From Candidatus Neomarinimicrobiota bacterium (GTDB lineage Bacteria > Fidelibacterota > Fidelibacteria > Fidelibacterales > Fidelibacteraceae): a stretch of 64,000 nucleotides of DNA. Numbering within the stretch: the stretch's first letter is position 1; each line of letters begins with the position of its first letter. The notes under the pieces were generated by a model, which ran no database searches, had not been told where the DNA came from, and saw nothing but the letters and a program-made list of their open reading frames with translations. A program made the position numbers and the translations under genes. The stretch spans positions 1-64,000 of the forward strand of contig JAGGVO010000023.1 in NCBI GenBank assembly GCA_021157965.1, written 5' to 3'. This document shows positions 17,930 through 27,346 of the stretch, piece after piece.

Positions 17930-18497
17930 GGAGGGCCTGTTTATCTTTTTCCGCAGCATAATCAATACCAATACGGGTCGTCCGTATCACGGATGATGTC
18001 CGTTCCCGGTATCCCGGTATGATAGCCATTTCCCGGGATGTCACCAGATCCAGACCGTTGTGTTCACGGGTGATCTGAAAAGCCTGAGTCAGGCGGGCAG
18101 GTCCGTCCGTTAAGGGCATTTTGTCACCCCGGTTCTCTTTCATGTATTCAATTCCCTGTTCGGGAATCACGCCCCGGATGAGTACGGCACAGCCTTTTCC
18201 TTCCTTTTCCGTCACTACATTGAGCATATGATGGAGCCCGTAGACAAAATAGACATAAACTAATCCACCCTGCCCATACATGACACGATTCCGGGGTGTT
18301 TTTCCTGATGATGTGTGACAGGCCGTATCCCATTCTCCCAGATAGGCTTCGGTCTCACAGATTCTGCCGCTAAGCACATTTCCATCTGCTAATATACGAA
18401 CCAGCAGACACCCCAGTAATGCTTCCGCCACTGTTTCCGTAGGCTGCATGTAGAAATTTCTGGGCAGACGCTTATTTACATCAGAATGAAAAATCAT
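17898..18497 (-). CDS. 3-methyladenine DNA glycosylase (AAG/Mpg family)
   Basis: Base-excision enzyme that removes alkylated purines. 199 residues, typical for bacterial members. ICETEAYLGEWDTACH carries the catalytic Glu, MYGQGGLVYVYFVYGLHHMLNVV the intercalating Tyr region, and LTDGPARLTQAF the conserved GPARL motif. The start ATG 18497 has no Shine-Dalgarno sequence and lies five bases after a TAAATT box. It is convergent with, and overlaps, the preceding plus-strand gene. Confidence 0.95.
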   Translation of the reverse strand: MIFHSDVNKRLPRNFYMQPTETVAEALLGCLLVRILADGNVLSGRICETEAYLGEWDTACHTSSGKTPRNRVMYGQGGLVYVYFVYGLHHMLNVVTEKEGKGCAVLIRGVIPEQGIEYMKENRGDKMPLTDGPARLTQAFQITREHNGLDLVTSREMAIIPGYRERTSSVIRTTRIGIDYAAEKDKQALLRFVLRPGSG

Positions 18498-18502
18498 GTA
18501 GG

Positions 18503-18508
18503 AATTTA
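18503..18508 (-). promoter_or_regulatory. -10-like box abutting the mpg start
   Basis: TAAATT on the minus strand, five bases before the ATG at 18497, with no ribosome site between. The matching -35 region is poor, so the assignment rests on its likeness to the other start-abutting boxes in the window. Confidence 0.35.
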
Positions 18509-18615
18509 CGAACTCTCCGGCCTTGGGGAAAGGAGTCTGAAAGGAGGCGGGTGCTGATGTAAAAGGGCTAACGGAATATGATAAGTGTTTTTATATTATG
18601 CAATAAATCGAAAGT

Positions 18616-20424
18616 ATGATGAAATACCGTGTAAGCATCCTTGTTGTTTTGTGCATATCCGGAATCGGTCTTTTCGGAGGAGAAACCGATTCATACCGAC
18701 CGGGACCTTTTTATCACCGCTGGAACCCTATCCCGGGAATTTCATTCAGAGAACCGGTGTTCATGACCCTTTTTGATGTCCGGTTCAGGGGTTCCTTTTA
18801 CGCTTCACGGGGATTTCAGTTAGAATATGAACCGGAGGCCCTCACTTTTGACTCCACCGAATCCAGGCTTAATGATTTGTCGGGCAGGTGGAAAAGGTCT
18901 CTGGGCGCCCTGGATGTGAATATTATTCGCTATAACTGGCCGTATCTTTTCCTGAAACAGAATTCCCTGGATATCCTCACGGGAATCGGCATTCGCGAGA
19001 CACGGGCTGTCATCCCTGCGAACCTGAATCCCGGCTGGCCCAACCGGATTGCCTATGGGCAGCCTTTCAAATTCAATCCCCGCGTCCGTGAAATCTATAT
19101 CTCCCAGACAGTGTATTATCAGCCCTTTACCTGGCTGCTTCTGCATGGTGAATTTACATGGGGAAAGGGTGAAGGAGACCTTTATGCCGCCGGAGATAAA
19201 GCCTTTGATGTCCGGGTTCGGGGTACAGGTAAGAGCTGGAGTAGCGGGGCGGACTGGGTTTTTGCCCCTGACCGGATTACCGGCAGCCGCTTCAGTGCCG
19301 GAATCAGTTTTTATCGCTATTCCGCTCACTATGAGGTGAAGGATTCTGAACTTTTTACACCTCTCCGGGCAGTCGATCTGGGAGGGGTGGGAATCGAATT
19401 ATCTTTCAGGATTTTAATGGGTGCCCAAAGATCATCGGGTGATGAGGGAATATCCCGGCTTCGTAGAGGGGATTATGTGGCCGCATCCCGTTCTTTTGAC
19501 CAGTACATGAGAACACATCCACGTTCCCTGAAAGTATCCCTGGCCCGGCGGTATAAAGCTTATACCGACTCTATGACATATTTCCAGTATTACCATGAAG
19601 GACTTGATTTTCTGAATAACGGCCAGATCCCGGATGCCAGACAGCGTTTTGATATCGCCATTCGTTCGGAAAATATCGAACTTCGCCAGGCGGTCCTTTT
19701 TCGCCAGTATCTGTTAGCCGGTCTTTATGTCCGGGAAGCGTTGAAAAAACTCAGCCGGGGGGATTATTTACAGGCAGACGGCCTGATTCAGGAAGCTTTG
19801 CATATTTCTCCCCTGATCCGGGAGGATATCCGGGAGGTAATCTCCGAAATAAATCTTCAAAAAGCACTCCGTCTTATCATATCCGGGTTGTATGAGCAGG
19901 CGGAATCCTACCTGCTTCTGGCAGAGCAGGAGTATCCGCCAAACAAGGACCGCATCACCCGCCTGAGAGGTGAAATGGCCAAAGCCATGCTTCAGGATCT
20001 GAAAAAAGCGATGAAAGAATCGGATATGGTTACTGCAAAATACTTCATGGAGGAATCCGGCCGTATTGACAGGCGATCGGGAGAACTGGCGGATATGTAT
20101 GCAGATCGGATCATGCAAAGGCTGAACGGTATGGAAAATCAGCTGATGCAGGATAAAAAAGAAAAGGTATTTGAAAGGCTGTGGCTGGAAACTTTTGGCG
20201 GGGCCATACCTGAGATGGCCGTTGAAGATATCCATATTAAAATATCCGAAACAAGTGAAGAAATCCGCCAAAAACTGGGGGATCCCCAAAGTATCCGAAA
20301 CTGGAATCCGGGAACACCCGTCGATTACATGATTTGGACCTATCGACTACAAAAAGATAATCTCTATCTCTATTTTCACAACCATATCCTGATGAAAATC
20401 GAACGCTTTCCCCGACCGGAGTAG
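18616..20424 (+). CDS. Exported envelope protein with barrel-like N-half and helical repeat C-half
   Basis: 602 residues. The signal peptide is ILVVLCISGIGLFGG, in a frame opening ATGATG. Residues ~25-280 look like outer-membrane beta-strands (FDVRFRGSFYASRGFQLEYEPE, FSAGISFYRYSAHYEV). Residues ~285-520 are helical and TPR-like, with repeating 'GDYxxAxxxFxxxL' patterns (RGDYVAASRSFDQYM, RGDYLQADGLIQEAL). The last ~55 residues (EEIRQKLGDPQSIRNW...YLYFHNHILMKIE) resemble the SmpA/OmlA (BamE-like) fold. It sits alone between mpg and a convergent permease with zero spacing. The function is unknown; the BamE-like tail suggests an outer-membrane role. Confidence 0.75.
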   Translation: MMKYRVSILVVLCISGIGLFGGETDSYRPGPFYHRWNPIPGISFREPVFMTLFDVRFRGSFYASRGFQLEYEPEALTFDSTESRLNDLSGRWKRSLGALDVNIIRYNWPYLFLKQNSLDILTGIGIRETRAVIPANLNPGWPNRIAYGQPFKFNPRVREIYISQTVYYQPFTWLLLHGEFTWGKGEGDLYAAGDKAFDVRVRGTGKSWSSGADWVFAPDRITGSRFSAGISFYRYSAHYEVKDSELFTPLRAVDLGGVGIELSFRILMGAQRSSGDEGISRLRRGDYVAASRSFDQYMRTHPRSLKVSLARRYKAYTDSMTYFQYYHEGLDFLNNGQIPDARQRFDIAIRSENIELRQAVLFRQYLLAGLYVREALKKLSRGDYLQADGLIQEALHISPLIREDIREVISEINLQKALRLIISGLYEQAESYLLLAEQEYPPNKDRITRLRGEMAKAMLQDLKKAMKESDMVTAKYFMEESGRIDRRSGELADMYADRIMQRLNGMENQLMQDKKEKVFERLWLETFGGAIPEMAVEDIHIKISETSEEIRQKLGDPQSIRNWNPGTPVDYMIWTYRLQKDNLYLYFHNHILMKIERFPRPE

Positions 20425-21501
20425 TTAAGTCTGGTATTTGGGAGCATTTGTAATAATTTCACCAAAGGTCACTTTAATAATACCGGCCACCGGAACGGCA
20501 AACATCATTCCCAGAAGTCCCATGAGATTTCCACCGATAATCAAAACAATGAAAACGATGAGAGGATGCAATTCCACGCTTTTTCCCACCAGATAGGGAC
20601 TGATAAAGGTGTTATCGAGGAACTGGACAAAAGCAAAAACCCCGATGACCAGAACGACAATTAAGAGAGTATTGGGAGGCTGGGACATCAGGACCGATAA
20701 AATGGCGGGAATGGCGCCGGCTGTAGGTCCCACATAGGGGATCAGATTGGCAAATCCGGCCCAGATACCGATCAGAATAATATAATTGATTCCGGCATCA
20801 AAGATGGTATTTACCAGAAAAAGGCCGATAATGGATGTAATGCCCACACTGGTGGCAGCAAGAAACAAGCCCTGAAGATATGATGAGAGTTGTCTTTGAA
20901 TTTTATCCATAATATTCAGGGACATTTCAAAATGCTTATTGGGCACAAGACGGATGATCCCTTTTTTAATGGCGCGTTCATCCTTAAGAAAGAAAAAAGT
21001 GATAAAGAAGACGAAGAAAAAACCGGACAGGGCGTTAATAAGTCCTTTTCCTACACCCATTAAGAGTCCGGGCAGTTTTTGTTTCAGATTTTCCATGACT
21101 TCATTGATCTTTTCCGGAATATCTGTTGTGATGGCATTGACCGGAAGCTTACTGTTCAGAAAATCGATTCCGGACTGAATCCGGTCGTTCAGTGTGTTTT
21201 CAACGCTGAAACTCTGAGATAATTGCTGTGCCGCGTTTTCCACCAGGGGAACGATCAGGCTGACCCCCAAGGCAATGAAAAGTAATATAATGAGAATAAC
21301 CAGGAGTGCGGACAATGCCCGGGGTATTTTGAAACGCTCTAGTTTGTCTACAACGGGATCCAGGAGAGTGAACATTAAGATGGATATAACAATCACCGTG
21401 ATAATGGTCTGAAGACGGGGGAGGATAAGGATAAACCCTGCAGCCAAGACAATAAAGAGAATCAGGCGGATGATGAAACGCTGATTTTCTGTCAAGCTCA
21501 T
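20425..21501 (-). CDS. AI-2E/PerM family membrane permease
   Basis: 358 residues with about eight hydrophobic helices, the tandem N-terminal pair (LILFIVLAAGFILILPRLQ, VISILMFTLLDPVVDKLE), a large central soluble part (about 85-155), and the conserved C-terminal block GPTAGAIPAILSVL, FVQFLDNTFISPYLVGKSVELHPLIV. Members transport varied substrates (autoinducer-2 export, Na+/H+); the substrate here is unknown. Its start overlaps the stop of the cyclic-nucleotide-binding gene (ATGA), so the two are translationally coupled. Confidence 0.92.
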   Translation of the reverse strand: MSLTENQRFIIRLILFIVLAAGFILILPRLQTIITVIVISILMFTLLDPVVDKLERFKIPRALSALLVILIILLFIALGVSLIVPLVENAAQQLSQSFSVENTLNDRIQSGIDFLNSKLPVNAITTDIPEKINEVMENLKQKLPGLLMGVGKGLINALSGFFFVFFITFFFLKDERAIKKGIIRLVPNKHFEMSLNIMDKIQRQLSSYLQGLFLAATSVGITSIIGLFLVNTIFDAGINYIILIGIWAGFANLIPYVGPTAGAIPAILSVLMSQPPNTLLIVVLVIGVFAFVQFLDNTFISPYLVGKSVELHPLIVFIVLIIGGNLMGLLGMMFAVPVAGIIKVTFGEIITNAPKYQT

Positions 21502-22031
21502 GATTCGGTTTCCTTTTCTTGTTTATCCTGAAGTTCAGCCAGTAATTGATTGGTCACCCGGAGGCGTTCTCCCAGGACACGGGCGATATTCAGGACAATT
21601 TTACTGCCCAGCTCCGGTTTACGGTTCAGAAGATCCATCAAATCCCCCCGGAAAAAGCCCAGGACTTCCGTTAATTCAGTACATAATGCCGATGCCGAAC
21701 GGGGAGCTTCGTCCAGCAGGGATATTTCACCCAGAAAATCCCCGCTGCTGAGGGTTACCAGAATTTCTTCCTTCTTTGTATCTCCCTCAACTTTTTCCTG
21801 GATGATTTGAATGGTGCCCTTTAAAATGATGTACATCCCGTTTCCCGGATGTCCCTGTTTGAATATGTAATCCCCTTTTTTGTAGATTCGTTGATAGACA
21901 AGATTCAGCACTTCTTTGAGTTCTTTATGAGAAAGATTCCGGAAAATGTTCACATTTCGCAGTGCTTCCATTATGATCTCTTCCCGGGTTTTTTCTTTCC
22001 GGCCGATACTCCGCCACAATACAGATGTCAT
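21498..22031 (-). CDS. Cyclic-nucleotide-binding domain protein
   Basis: 177 residues. One cNMP domain covers about residues 25-150: IFRNLSHKELKEVLNLV, KKGDYIFKQGHPGNGMYIILKG, and the phosphate-binding cassette GDFLGEISLLDEAPRSASA with the key Glu and Arg present. No helix-turn-helix follows; the protein ends in a short charged coil. It is therefore a sensor module and not a CRP-type regulator. The start has a GGAAGGGG ribosome site, and the gene is translationally coupled to the permease that follows. Confidence 0.9.
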   Translation of the reverse strand: MTSVLWRSIGRKEKTREEIIMEALRNVNIFRNLSHKELKEVLNLVYQRIYKKGDYIFKQGHPGNGMYIILKGTIQIIQEKVEGDTKKEEILVTLSSGDFLGEISLLDEAPRSASALCTELTEVLGFFRGDLMDLLNRKPELGSKIVLNIARVLGERLRVTNQLLAELQDKQEKETES

Positions 22032-22061
22032 AATTCCCCTTCCTTTTTACAAGCGTAGTTA

Positions 22062-22091
22062 AAGATAGCTGTAAACTTGAATTTAAGTCAA
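22062..22091 (-). promoter_or_regulatory. Promoter for the cNMP-binding protein and permease genes
   Basis: On the minus strand: TTGACT (22091-22086), 18-bp spacer, TATCTT (22067-22062), then about 30 bases with GGAAGGGG before the ATG at 22031. Confidence 0.5.
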
Positions 22092-22101
22092 GGGAAAGTA
22101 C

Positions 22102-22130
22102 TTGGGATTCGATGAAAATGGAAATAATTT
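22102..22130 (+). promoter_or_regulatory. Promoter abutting the envC-like start (leaderless-type)
   Basis: TTGGGA (22102-22107), 17-bp spacer, TAATTT (22125-22130). The ATGs lie 3 and 6 bases downstream (22134 and 22137), so transcription would begin at about the second ATG. No Shine-Dalgarno sequence is present. The box is divergent from, and separate from, the minus-strand promoter at 22062-22091. Confidence 0.5.
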
Positions 22131-22133
22131 TCA

Positions 22134-23360
22134 ATGATGAGTCCTTTGCATAAAAGAGTTTTTTCGATCTTTTTTCTTATGTTTTTCTTCTGCGTTCTTG
22201 CAGCGCAGGATTTGGAGGAATTTGACCGGAAAATTGACCGGCAGAGCAAAAATCTTGAGCAGGTCAGCCGGGAAATAGAAGCCCTTCAGAAACGCATTAA
22301 ATCCGCCAGTCACCAGGAGCTGACCTATTCTGACGAACTGGAATACCTGGATCGTCAGATCGGACTCACAGACCGGCGCATATCAGCTATGGAACAGCAA
22401 CTGAGCCTGCGTCGGGGAAAAGTAGCTCTTCTGAAAAAAAATAAAGCCCGGAATGAAGTCCTGAGGGATAAACTCATCGAGCGATATAAAAAACGGGTTG
22501 TCCGTTTCTACACAACCCATACCGATGATATGCTCAGTCTGATTTTTACCTCGGATAATATGCATCAGCTTTTTTACCGTGTCAAATATTTTAATGCCAT
22601 CACGAAGGCTGACAAAGAATTATATCAAGAGATCATTACCCTGATAGAGCAGATTGAACAGGAAACCCGGGAAATTGAAGCCGAGAAAACCGAAATTCAA
22701 AAGACGCTGGCTGAGGTGCGGAAAGAGGCGGCATCTTTCAGGGACATGAAAGCGGACAGGGCAAAAAAGCTGGAGAAGGTTAAATCGGACCGGAAGATGC
22801 TGGTGCAGGAATTGGAAGCAAAAGAAGCATCCCGGATGGAACTCCAGCGGATCATAGCCAGCATGCGAACTCAGCGGGAAGACCGGCTCCGGGAACTTGA
22901 ACGGCAGCGGCGGCTCCGGGCGGCATCCATGTCCTACCGGGAATATCCCACCTTTTCCAGCGGCAAGGGGAATCTCCCATGGCCTGTTCAGGGAACTGTT
23001 GTCGGGCGCTTTGGCCGACAAATTCATCCCGTACTGAAAACTGAAACGGAAAATAACGGCATTGATATCAAAGCACCGGAAAAAACCCCCGTCATGGCCA
23101 TTCAGGACGGACTTGTGACCACCGTTACCTGGCTCAGAGGCTATGGGAATACAATTATTATCATGCACGGTGAGGATTACTATACTGTATATTCCCACGT
23201 GGGCGGAATCCGGGTGTCGGAAAATGAATATGTGGAATCGGGACAGGTGATTGCCGAAGTGAGTGACAGCGGTTCATTTCAGGGACACCTGCTCCATTTT
23301 GAGATATGGGATTCCCGACAGAAATTGAATCCGGAAGAATGGTTATGTCGAAGGAACTGA
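22134..23360 (+). CDS. EnvC-like LytM-domain murein hydrolase activator
   Basis: 408 residues: signal peptide (FSIFFLMFFFCVLAAQ), long coiled coils (about 25-265), and a C-terminal LytM/M23 domain (about 280-405). In the LytM domain the first zinc ligand position reads NNGIDI (Asn for His) and the HxH site reads LLHFEI. Only the Asp and YSHV histidine remain, so it is probably not a hydrolase but an activator of amidases, as EnvC is (419 residues in E. coli). It acts in the periplasm at division. The true start may be the second ATG, 22137, which suits the promoter spacing better. It opens the run of genes to rsmA. Confidence 0.88.
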   Translation: MMSPLHKRVFSIFFLMFFFCVLAAQDLEEFDRKIDRQSKNLEQVSREIEALQKRIKSASHQELTYSDELEYLDRQIGLTDRRISAMEQQLSLRRGKVALLKKNKARNEVLRDKLIERYKKRVVRFYTTHTDDMLSLIFTSDNMHQLFYRVKYFNAITKADKELYQEIITLIEQIEQETREIEAEKTEIQKTLAEVRKEAASFRDMKADRAKKLEKVKSDRKMLVQELEAKEASRMELQRIIASMRTQREDRLRELERQRRLRAASMSYREYPTFSSGKGNLPWPVQGTVVGRFGRQIHPVLKTETENNGIDIKAPEKTPVMAIQDGLVTTVTWLRGYGNTIIIMHGEDYYTVYSHVGGIRVSENEYVESGQVIAEVSDSGSFQGHLLHFEIWDSRQKLNPEEWLCRRN

Positions 23361-23361
23361 T

Positions 23362-24507
23362 ATGCAGGTTGTGGAACAAATAGGCCAGGATAGAATCAGC
23401 AGGCAGCTTTTAACGCTTATAAGCAATCAGCGGGTCGGAAATGCATACATTCTTTCCGGTCCACTGGGATCAGGTAAGATGAGTCTGGCCCTGAATTTTG
23501 CAGCTGCCCTGAATTGTAAAAATCCCGGTACGGATCACAGTCCGTGTAATACCTGCGATTCCTGCCGGAAAATCAAACGGAATTCTCACCCCAACATCTA
23601 TTTCATCTTTCCCAGTCCGGCAGGAAAAAACCCCAAAGAGGATGATCCCTTTGCTTCCCTGTCTGAAAAGGAATATGGGATGGTCCAGGATGCCATAGAG
23701 CGGTTATCAGAAGATCCCTACCGGGGGATCGAGGTGGAGTCGGCGACAACCATCCTGATCAGCATGATCCGGAAATTACGGAAAGACCTGATGCTCAGCG
23801 CCGGTGAAGAAGGATGGCAGGTTGTAATCATTTACCGGGGGGACATGCTGAGCGGTCCCTCCTCAAATGCTTTGCTGAAAATTTTGGAAGAACCTCCGGG
23901 GAAAACGGTTTTTCTGATTCTGACGGATAAATACAACACCCTGTTACCCACGATCCGGAGCCGGTGCCAAAATATTCCCGTCAATCCCCCGTCGGTGGAG
24001 GAAATTACGCAATGGCTCATGGATAAGCACGGTGTTGACCAGGAGACAGCTGCCTATTATGCTCATTTCAGCAATGGTGATATCCGGCGTGTCAAAGAAT
24101 TTCTCTCTGCAGACATGGACGCCGAAAGTAAGAAGCTGAAACAATTTTGGCACTATCTCATGAGAAGGGATATGACCGCACTGACACAATGGGTCGAAGA
24201 TTCTCACAAACAGTTTAAAATGGATAAAGAAGCCGTTCGGAGAACGCTTCGGCAGATTCTCTTCTGGTTAAGAGATGCCCAGCTTATCCGGGAGGGAGGC
24301 TCACCCGTTCACCTGATTCATACAGGCTTCGTGGAAGAACTGACCGGGTTTGTCGCGTATTTTCCGGCGATAGATTATCTTAAAATGATCCGTGAAACAG
24401 AGCGGGTTATTGAATTGACCGGGAAAAATGTTTATTTTCCCGCCCTGATTGGACATTTATGTCTGTCTCTAACAGAGGAACTCGCCCATGCCAGATCCGG
24501 TACATGA
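23362..24507 (+). CDS. holB: DNA polymerase III subunit delta'
   Basis: Clamp-loader subunit of the replicative polymerase. 381 residues. The Walker A region is SGPLGSGKMSLALNFA (Met after GK, as delta' need not hydrolyse ATP). A zinc-binding cysteine set follows (CKN...CNTCDSCRK, residues ~50-71), then the clamp-loader helices with SNALLKILEEPPGKTVFLIL and TIRSRCQ. The start is one base after the envC-like stop, and the end overlaps ricT by 20 bases. HolB-RicT-MetG-TatD-RsmA neighbourhoods occur across several phyla. Confidence 0.9.
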   Translation: MQVVEQIGQDRISRQLLTLISNQRVGNAYILSGPLGSGKMSLALNFAAALNCKNPGTDHSPCNTCDSCRKIKRNSHPNIYFIFPSPAGKNPKEDDPFASLSEKEYGMVQDAIERLSEDPYRGIEVESATTILISMIRKLRKDLMLSAGEEGWQVVIIYRGDMLSGPSSNALLKILEEPPGKTVFLILTDKYNTLLPTIRSRCQNIPVNPPSVEEITQWLMDKHGVDQETAAYYAHFSNGDIRRVKEFLSADMDAESKKLKQFWHYLMRRDMTALTQWVEDSHKQFKMDKEAVRRTLRQILFWLRDAQLIREGGSPVHLIHTGFVEELTGFVAYFPAIDYLKMIRETERVIELTGKNVYFPALIGHLCLSLTEELAHARSGT

Positions 24508-25417
24508 TCATCAATACATGATTATAAAAATTGAATTTAAGGGAAACAGACGCCTTTTCATTAAAAACGACATGGAATATCCCATCCATAAAGGGGATTA
24601 CCTGATTGTTGAAACGGACAAAGGGGAAGATATGGGACGGGTCACCGCCCTGATTCCTGTCCGGGAAGATTGTGCCGGTTGTTATCCTGTATCACAATTT
24701 AAAATTCTGAGAAAAGCGGACGATTTGGACTGGAAACAGTACCGGGAGAATCAGAAGAATGAGGGAAAGACATTCAAACTCTGCCTGGATAAAGTCAAGG
24801 ATCTCAATTTGTCCATGAAACTGATGGATGTGGAATACCAGTTGGACCGTAAAAAAGTCACGTTTTACTACACGGCTGAAGAACGGGTGGATTTCCGCGA
24901 ACTGGTCCGTCAGCTGGCCGCTGTTCTGCGTACCCGTATTGAAATGCGCCAGATCGGAGTACGGGATGAAACGAAACGCCTGGGTGGATTGGGTTCCTGC
25001 GGCTTTCCCCTGTGTTGCGCCACCTTTATTGAGGATTTTGAACCGGTGAGCACGCAAAATGCCAAAGACCAGAACCTTCCCATGAATCCCCTGAAACTAT
25101 CGGGACTCTGCGGAAAGCTGAAATGCTGTCTTCGTTATGAACATCCTTACTATATCGAGGAATTGAAAAAATACCCCAAACCCGGGACACCGGTTTTTAT
25201 GAACAATAAAAAGGGATATGTGGTTAAATCGGATATTATCACCCGCAAGGTGATCTGTGCCTTTGAACAGGACATCCGGGAAGAAATCCCTCTGGAAAAA
25301 GTGGAAAGTCTGGTAAAACAGGCCCTGGAAGCCGGTCTGTCCGGTGAATATCCCGATTATTTGTCAGAGGGTTCTGTCGACGAAAATGAACTCAAAGCCA
25401 TTGAAGATAACTCGTAA
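24488..25417 (+). CDS. PSP1 (RicT/YaaT-like) protein
   Basis: 309 residues with the PSP1 C-terminal domain. Two cysteine groups are seen, CGFPLCC near residue 175 and CGKLKCCLRYE near 212; in Bacillus RicT such cysteines help bind [4Fe-4S] clusters in the Ric (YaaT/YlbF/YmcA) complex that affects RNA maturation. Partners YlbF and YmcA are not in the window. The ATG at 24488 has AGAGGAA upstream, while the in-frame ATG at 24518 has no site, so I chose 24488 despite the overlap with holB. Confidence 0.92.
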   Translation: MPDPVHDHQYMIIKIEFKGNRRLFIKNDMEYPIHKGDYLIVETDKGEDMGRVTALIPVREDCAGCYPVSQFKILRKADDLDWKQYRENQKNEGKTFKLCLDKVKDLNLSMKLMDVEYQLDRKKVTFYYTAEERVDFRELVRQLAAVLRTRIEMRQIGVRDETKRLGGLGSCGFPLCCATFIEDFEPVSTQNAKDQNLPMNPLKLSGLCGKLKCCLRYEHPYYIEELKKYPKPGTPVFMNNKKGYVVKSDIITRKVICAFEQDIREEIPLEKVESLVKQALEAGLSGEYPDYLSEGSVDENELKAIEDNS

Positions 25418-25432
25418 CTGGAGATTTGAAGA

Positions 25433-27346
25433 ATGGGTAAACGCTTCTATGTAACAACCCCCCTTTACTATGTGAATGATCAGCCCCATATCGGCCATAC
25501 TTACTCAACAATTATTGCAGATATTCTGGCCCGGTATCACCGGATGCGGGGGGAAGACACCCATTTTTTAACCGGTACAGATGAACATGGCCAGAAAGTC
25601 CAGCAGGCTGCGGCTAAGGCCGGTATACCGCCGGAAAAACACTGTAACGAGTATGCCCGGCGCTTTCGCAGCTTTTGGGATGAACTGGGACTTACATATA
25701 ATGATTTTATCCGGACTACCGAAACACGCCATACACGGGTTGTTCAAAAAATCCTCCAGGATCTCTACGATAAGGGGGATATTTACAAGGATAAATATGA
25801 GGGACTCTACAGTGTAGCGGAAGAACGGTTCATTACCCGGAAAGAGTATGAAGAAGGGAATTTTCGGGAAGTCAAAGAGATTCACGAGATAAACTATTTT
25901 TTCAGGATGAGTGCCTATCAGAAAGACCTCATTGCCCATATTGAATCCCACCCCGGTTTTATTCAGCCTGAAAACCGGAAAAATGAAATTTTGGGATTTT
26001 TGCAACAGCCCCTGAATGACCTGTGTATTTCCCGGCCGAAAAATCGTCTTTCCTGGGGTATTGAACTCCCCTTTGACAGGGAATACGTGACCTATGTGTG
26101 GTTCGATGCGTTGATTAATTATATCAGTGCCGTGGGGTTCAGCAGAGATGATGCCCTTTTTCGAAAATGGTGGCCGGCGGTGCATATCATCGGGAAAGAT
26201 ATTCTGACCACTCACTGTGTATACTGGCCCACCATGCTGATGGCAGCCGGAGTGCCTTTGCCTGAAACCATTTTTGCCCATGGATGGTGGATGAGTGAGG
26301 GACAGAAAATGAGCAAAAGTCTGGGGAATTTTATCGACCTGAATACAATCCGTGACCATGTGGCACGGGTGGGGACAGATGCTTTCCGCTATTTTCTGGC
26401 CAAGGAAGGTCCTCTTTTCGGGGATTCGGATTTTTCCAAAGATCGGTTTTATCAAACATACAATACGGATCTGGCCAATGATTTCGGTAACCTGGTCAAC
26501 CGGATTCTGAAATTAATCCATAAATATTTTGATGCAAAAGTCCCGACACCCGGAAAGTGGACTGAAACTGAAATTGCCCTGCAAAAAGAGGGGAAAGCCC
26601 TTCAGGAAAGAGTTTTTTATTTGCTGGATCGTTTTGAATTGAACCGCCTGATCTTTGAAATTCTGTCTTACATACGTTCCATTAACCGCTACCTGGAACA
26701 AAAAGCTCCCTGGAAACTTGCCAAAACCGATTTAGAGCAAACGGGAACGGTATTGTATTCCGCACTGGCTTCGCTCCGGATGGCAGCCGGACTCATGGAC
26801 CCCATCCTTCCTGAAAAAGTGGCTCAGCTTTATGAAATTTTGAATGAAAAGGTTCAGGCAGGTCAACTGCCTGCTTGGGACGGATTGAAACCGGGAACAC
26901 CGGTTCTGAAAACGGAGGGGCTTTTTCCGAGGATTGATTTGGCCTTTTTACAGGATGATAAGAGGGAAGAGAAGGCGGTCCGTCCTGAAAAAGATGAAAA
27001 AATACCGGAAGATCAAACCGGATTAATTTCCCTGGAAGATTTTCAGAAAATCCGTCTCCAAACGGCCCGGATCCTTGAAGCAGAAGTTGTCCGCGGGACG
27101 GAAAAGCTGATGAAACTTACCATAAAAACAGGTTCGGAAACCCGCACGCTTGTGGCGGGAATCGTCCCTTATTATAAACCGGAAGAACTCATCGGGAAAA
27201 CCATTGTGATTGTGGCAAATCTCCAGCCCGCAACGATCCGGGGTATCCGGTCAAAAGGCATGCTGCTGGCAGCCCGAAGCAAGGATATGCTGCGACTGGT
27301 GACCCTTGACGGGGATTTGCCGGAATCAGGAGTTGTCATAAAATGA
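25433..27346 (+). CDS. metG: Methionyl-tRNA synthetase
   Basis: 637 residues (677 in E. coli). Class I synthetase with HIGH at residues 19-22 and KMSKS near residue 293. The C-terminal ~110 residues are a tRNA-binding OB-fold of the Trbp111/EMAP type (FQKIRLQTARILEAE, IVIVANLQPATIRGIRSKGM). Charges tRNA-Met in the cytoplasm. The ribosome site is CTGGAGAT. It ends inside the start of the next gene (ATGA overlap). Confidence 0.97.
   Translation: MGKRFYVTTPLYYVNDQPHIGHTYSTIIADILARYHRMRGEDTHFLTGTDEHGQKVQQAAAKAGIPPEKHCNEYARRFRSFWDELGLTYNDFIRTTETRHTRVVQKILQDLYDKGDIYKDKYEGLYSVAEERFITRKEYEEGNFREVKEIHEINYFFRMSAYQKDLIAHIESHPGFIQPENRKNEILGFLQQPLNDLCISRPKNRLSWGIELPFDREYVTYVWFDALINYISAVGFSRDDALFRKWWPAVHIIGKDILTTHCVYWPTMLMAAGVPLPETIFAHGWWMSEGQKMSKSLGNFIDLNTIRDHVARVGTDAFRYFLAKEGPLFGDSDFSKDRFYQTYNTDLANDFGNLVNRILKLIHKYFDAKVPTPGKWTETEIALQKEGKALQERVFYLLDRFELNRLIFEILSYIRSINRYLEQKAPWKLAKTDLEQTGTVLYSALASLRMAAGLMDPILPEKVAQLYEILNEKVQAGQLPAWDGLKPGTPVLKTEGLFPRIDLAFLQDDKREEKAVRPEKDEKIPEDQTGLISLEDFQKIRLQTARILEAEVVRGTEKLMKLTIKTGSETRTLVAGIVPYYKPEELIGKTIVIVANLQPATIRGIRSKGMLLAARSKDMLRLVTLDGDLPESGVVIK

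Noticed and set aside
24488-24507. Possible error in the ricT start because it overlaps holB by 20 bases
   Set aside because: AGAGGAA lies at a good distance from this ATG and none before the later ATG, and similar overlaps occur at neighbouring junctions.
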